Of a stretch of DNA of 64,000 bases, positions 60,666-64,000 are shown in pieces (position 1 is the first letter of the stretch; every line of letters begins with the position of its first letter). The stretch comes from CAYYTU01 sp964474655 (lineage in GTDB: Bacteria; Chloroflexota; Anaerolineae; B4-G1). The notes below the pieces were generated by a model, which saw nothing but the letters and a program-made list of their open reading frames with translations, searched no databases and was not told the origin of the DNA. The stretch is taken from positions 12,951 through 76,950 of the forward strand of contig CAYYTU010000009.1 in NCBI GenBank assembly GCA_964474655.1, written 5' to 3'. A program made the translations under genes and the position numbers.

Positions 60666-61390
60666 CCCCGTTGGTCGAGATCGCCGAGCTGCGGAAGCTG
60701 TACCAGACCGGCGCGGTCTCCTGTGAGGCCCTTAAGGGCGTCTCGCTCAGCATCTCCGCCGGGGAGTATGTGGGCATTATGGGCCACTCGGGCAGCGGCA
60801 AATCGACGCTGCTCCATCTGGTGGGCGGGCTGGATCAGCCGACGAGCGGCTCGGTGCGCGTCGGGGAGCAGGTCGTGAGCGCTATGGACGAGACCGCGCT
60901 GGCCAAGTTCCGCCGCACCAACGTCGGTTTCGTCTTTCAGTTCTTTAACTTAATCGATAACTTGACGGTACGGGCCAACGTGGAGCTTCCGGCCCTGCTG
61001 ACCAACAGCCGGAGCAAGAAGGCCATCCGACAGCGCTCTGATAGCCTGCTGGAGCGGCTGGGGATCGGCGACCAGGCCCAGAAGTATCCCTGGGAACTGT
61101 CCGGCGGGCAGCAGCAGCGGGTGGCCATCGCGCGGGCGCTGATCAACGAGCCGACCTTGTTGCTGGTCGACGAGCCAACGGGCAACCTGGATAGCGCCAG
61201 CAGCCAGGCGGTGCTGGAGATTCTGAGCGAGTGTCACGCGCGCGGCCAGACCATCCTGATGGTGACCCACGATCCGCTGGCGGCCTCGCGGGCCGAGCAG
61301 GTATTATTTCTGCACGATGGGCGCTTCGTCGACGATATGCCCGGCGGCGACGCCCGACGCATCGCCCGGCGCATGACGGAGCTGGCGTGA
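60662..61390 (+). CDS. ABC transporter ATP-binding protein (MacB/LolD-type)
   Basis: 242 residues; ATG overlaps the GNAT stop (ATGA). Walker A MGHSGSGKSTLLHLVGGLD (~38), signature LSGGQQQRVAIARALI, Walker B LLLVDEPTGNLDS, and VTHDP. The FQFFNLIDNLTVRANVELP region is typical of the MacB/LolD/FtsE class working with FtsX-like permeases, and such a permease is the next gene. Confidence 0.93.
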   Translation: MTPLVEIAELRKLYQTGAVSCEALKGVSLSISAGEYVGIMGHSGSGKSTLLHLVGGLDQPTSGSVRVGEQVVSAMDETALAKFRRTNVGFVFQFFNLIDNLTVRANVELPALLTNSRSKKAIRQRSDSLLERLGIGDQAQKYPWELSGGQQQRVAIARALINEPTLLLVDEPTGNLDSASSQAVLEILSECHARGQTILMVTHDPLAASRAEQVLFLHDGRFVDDMPGGDARRIARRMTELA

Positions 61391-63726
61391 CGATGGACGC
61401 GGTGCTGCAGAAGATCAAGGCCGATATCATCAGCCGGCCTCGCATCTCCGCCCTGATCTTGCTCACCATCGTTCTCACGTCCACCCTGCTGACGCTGGCC
61501 CTGGCGACGCTGATGAATATGAACGCGCCCTACGACAAGGCGGTCGCGGAGCTCAACGCCGCCCACGTCTGGCTTCACTTCGACCGCGAGCGCGTCGGGC
61601 AGCGAGACATCGCGCGCATCGAGGGGCTGCCCGGCGTGGTGGAGAGCACCGGCCTGCGACACAGCGTCACCAGCCGGGTGCAAATTCGCGACACCCGCGT
61701 GGGGGTCAGCATCAGGGCCATCCCGCTTGAACCTCCACAGGTGAATCGGCTGTTGGTCCAAGAGGGCCGCCATCTGGCCCCCGACCGGACCGAGGTGCTA
61801 GCAAGCAAGGATCTGGACGATCTCTATCAGCTCGCGGTAGGCGAAGCGATTCGCGTCACGCGCTCGGACGGCAGCGAAGTCGATCTGCCGGTCATTGGCC
61901 TGGCCTACAACCCGATGTGGGACACCTACCGCAACAGCCAGCCGCCCTACGTCTACGTGAGCGAGGAGACGCTGCACGAGCTCTTCCCGGATCGGTCGAC
62001 GTGGGATTGGTCGCTGGGGCTGCGGCTGGAGGACCCGCAGGCGGTCGACGCGATGGTTGAGCGCATCGAGACCGCGCTCCACGCCGATGTGGTGGAAAGC
62101 TACACCGATTGGCGCGACGTCAAGCGCTCGGCGGTCTTCGGCGCCAAGATCAATTTCATCTTCCTGGGCGCTTTTAGCTTCTTCGCTATCCTGGCCACCG
62201 TGCTGGTGGTGGCGAGCAGCATCGGCTCGATTGTACTTTCACAGTTCAAGCAGATCGGTATCCTCAAGACGATCGGGTTCACCGGGCGACAGGTGCGCTG
62301 GCTCTACTTGGGGCAACACCTGGCGCTGAGTTTGATCGGCGCTCCGATCGGGATGGCGCTGGGGCTTGCCCTCGCGCCCTTGCCCCTGCGGAGCGTGGCC
62401 GTCTCGCTGAACACGCCCTTCCGACCGGCGCTCAACGCCCCGCTGGTGGTCCTGGTGCTGAGCATCATCGCCGGCGTCGTCGCGGCTGCCACGCTGGGCG
62501 CCGCTCAGCGGGGAGCAAAGGCAAATATCGTCCGTTCCATCGCCGTGGGCGCGGAGGCGCCGCAGGAGAAGCCATCGCGGGGCGTCCGGCTGGCGACCAG
62601 GCTCGGCCTGCCGATGGTGCTGACGCTAGGGCTGAACGATATCTTCGCCAAGCCGTTCCGCTCCTTTATGACGGGGCTGAACCTGACCCTGGGCGTGATC
62701 GGGATCGTCTTTGGCCTGACGTTGAACAATACGCTGGCTACTTACGAGCAGAATCCCGAGCTGCTGGGCGTGGTCTACGACGCCAAGGTGACGCGGGCCA
62801 CGACCAGCGACCGCAAGGCCCGCTACCTGCTGGACCAGGCGCCGGGCGTCGAGGCCTTCTACGCCGAGCAGATGGTCGATGTGGAACTCTCGACGGACGC
62901 GCAGAAGGCCTTCCAGATGCGGGCTGTCGAGGGGGATCTGGATGCTTTCCCTTTCCGTATTGCAGAGGGACGGTTCCTCCGCCCCAACACGCGCGAGGCG
63001 ATGGCCGGACGCGGGTTGTTGGATTGGCTGGACCTAGAGGTGGGCGATGAGCTGACGGTGGCGCTGGAGGGCCAGACGCGACGTCCCATCACATGGCGCA
63101 TCGTGGGGCAGTACCCAGAGCCGGTCAACACCGGGCAGATGCTGATGGTCAGCCTGCCGACGGCGGCGCGCTGGAGCGGTCACCTGGAGCCCACCATCTA
63201 CTATCTGAGCCTGGCGTCGGATTGCTCGGAGCGGGAATTGAAGCAATATCTGGAAAGACACACCGGCGACGATCTGAACCTGACGTTCGTGCGGGAGGCG
63301 TTGCCCGATGCTATATTCTATTTACAATTGGCGATCTTCGCCCTGTCCGCCATCCTGATCGGCATCGCGCTGATCAACGTCTTCAACACCACCTTGCTGG
63401 CGATGCAGGAGAAGGTGCGCGCCATTGGCATCCTGAAGACGGTCGGTATGACGCCGGCCCAGGTGCTGGCGATGGTCAACACCACCGCCGGCGTGCTGGG
63501 CTTGCTGGCGACGGCGATCGGCGTTCCTTTGGGATTTGTCTTCACCAAAATTCTGTTGGCGAATCTATCACACACTTATGGATTCGGCGAGGTGAACGTG
63601 GCGCTGGACGTGTTTTACGTTCTGTTGTTGGTTCCTTTGATGGTTTTGGTGAGCATAGCGGGCAGCGTGATCCCGGGGCGGAGGGCGGCCCGGCTCTCCA
63701 TCGTGAGCGTGCTGCGCAGTGAGTAA
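61387..63726 (+). CDS. FtsX/MacB-type ABC transporter permease
   Basis: 779 residues from a GTG overlapping the ATPase stop (GTGA); an ATG at 61393 is an alternative. Two FtsX repeats, each with a large extracytoplasmic domain: helix at ~20-40, MacB_PCD-like domain (~45-260), three helices (~260-400), then a second helix (~445) and domain and three final helices (~640-775). QFKQIGILKTIGFTGRQVRWLYLGQH and EKVRAIGILKTVGMTPAQVLAMV are the conserved cytoplasmic loops. It probably acts in lipoprotein, peptide or lipid transport. Confidence 0.9.
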   Translation: MTMDAVLQKIKADIISRPRISALILLTIVLTSTLLTLALATLMNMNAPYDKAVAELNAAHVWLHFDRERVGQRDIARIEGLPGVVESTGLRHSVTSRVQIRDTRVGVSIRAIPLEPPQVNRLLVQEGRHLAPDRTEVLASKDLDDLYQLAVGEAIRVTRSDGSEVDLPVIGLAYNPMWDTYRNSQPPYVYVSEETLHELFPDRSTWDWSLGLRLEDPQAVDAMVERIETALHADVVESYTDWRDVKRSAVFGAKINFIFLGAFSFFAILATVLVVASSIGSIVLSQFKQIGILKTIGFTGRQVRWLYLGQHLALSLIGAPIGMALGLALAPLPLRSVAVSLNTPFRPALNAPLVVLVLSIIAGVVAAATLGAAQRGAKANIVRSIAVGAEAPQEKPSRGVRLATRLGLPMVLTLGLNDIFAKPFRSFMTGLNLTLGVIGIVFGLTLNNTLATYEQNPELLGVVYDAKVTRATTSDRKARYLLDQAPGVEAFYAEQMVDVELSTDAQKAFQMRAVEGDLDAFPFRIAEGRFLRPNTREAMAGRGLLDWLDLEVGDELTVALEGQTRRPITWRIVGQYPEPVNTGQMLMVSLPTAARWSGHLEPTIYYLSLASDCSERELKQYLERHTGDDLNLTFVREALPDAIFYLQLAIFALSAILIGIALINVFNTTLLAMQEKVRAIGILKTVGMTPAQVLAMVNTTAGVLGLLATAIGVPLGFVFTKILLANLSHTYGFGEVNVALDVFYVLLLVPLMVLVSIAGSVIPGRRAARLSIVSVLRSE

Positions 63727-63737
63727 GGACGGGTGGG

Positions 63738-64000
63738 ATGATGAGATTTCTGAACGCAGTTTTATGGGAGTTCGTGCAAAACTTTCCGGTGATCGTGCTG
63801 TTTGTGGTCGCGGTCTGGCTGTGGGCGCGGGAGCGCAAGCTGCAATCGAGTCTTTGTGCGGTGAGCGGGGCCGTGATCGGCTCGCTGGCCATCCGCTTCA
63901 CCGAGCCGCTGGCCAGCGGCTACCACGAGCCCTGGTCGATCACGCTGGTCAACGTGGTGACGATGAGCTTGCTCCAGGTGTTGTTTACGGTATACTTGGG
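63738..64000 (+). CDS. Membrane protein, N-terminal part (runs off the window)
   Basis: Starts at an ATG 11 nt after the permease stop (GGGTGGG upstream). The visible ~87 residues show helices at FPVIVLFVVAVWLWA and around AVIGSLAIRF and the last residues. No family is recognised. Probably the last or later gene of the ABC operon. Confidence 0.55.
   Translation, partial: MMRFLNAVLWEFVQNFPVIVLFVVAVWLWARERKLQSSLCAVSGAVIGSLAIRFTEPLASGYHEPWSITLVNVVTMSLLQVLFTVYL

Noticed and set aside
1..64000. tRNA, rRNA genes, CRISPR arrays, prophage or complete insertion sequences
   Set aside because: No cloverleaf with a TTCGA arm, no rRNA-like stretch, no regularly spaced direct repeats and no transposase or integrase were found by reading both strands.

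Overview
The window looks like a chromosomal segment of a moderately GC-rich free-living bacterium, most probably a member of the Chloroflexota (Anaerolineae/Caldilineae-like). The reasons are the secreted protein ending in a YLPLV-type tail, the Tad locus with a receiver-ParA CpaE fusion, the long-form hibernation factor, the many short palindromic repeats, and the absence of typical proteobacterial or Gram-positive operon layouts. The lineage is inferred from gene style only; there is no rRNA or tRNA gene here.

Layout. 0-6.3 kb: cell-surface block (Calx-beta/carboxypeptidase-regulatory fragment, PKD-repeat protein, TadE, and a TadG-like von Willebrand protein with an unusual inserted module). 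6.4-13.8 kb: Tad pilus assembly operon cpaB-cpaE-cpaF-tadB-tadC behind a good sigma70 promoter, followed by comF and hpf and closed by a strong terminator. 13.8-23.5 kb: housekeeping genes (nucleotidyltransferase-like, low-MW phosphatase, AlaX editing protein, sulfotransferase, SfsA, IMPase, SppA, membrane glycosyltransferase). 23.5-31.3 kb (minus): TetR-controlled ABC exporter pair, two nitroreductases, a histidine phosphatase and a membrane-anchored nucleoside-hydrolase relative.

31.5-45.2 kb is the most unusual part. Two tandem genes encode DapA-type (class I, Schiff-base) aldolases fused to a C-terminal formaldehyde-activating-enzyme (Fae) domain. Downstream and convergent are trmO-like, ahcY, a broken HEPN/MNT toxin-antitoxin pair, two fold-type II PLP enzymes, a metallo-beta-lactamase hydrolase, carbamate kinase, two YgeW-like transcarbamylases and a GntR/UTRA regulator. 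This reads as a catabolic module: a ureido compound is cleaved to carbamoyl phosphate (ATP via carbamate kinase), PLP lyases act on the amino acid product, and the aldolase-Fae proteins may release and capture formaldehyde. The pathway is inference; the domain assignments are read from conserved motifs.

45.3-53.7 kb: a nest of MITE-like repeats, a cysteine synthase with a long structured leader that could hide its ribosome binding site, then hypF - unknown - cpaF2 - hypD - hypE in one minus-strand run without hypC or any hydrogenase subunit. 53.8-64 kb: sufS-sufU, comEC, an MFS sugar-type transporter, and a tightly overlapping GNAT - ABC ATPase - FtsX/MacB-type permease set running to the window edge.

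At least four families of short repeats with terminal inverted repeats are scattered through the window; one copy has split the MNT antitoxin gene and two sit in frame inside hypF.
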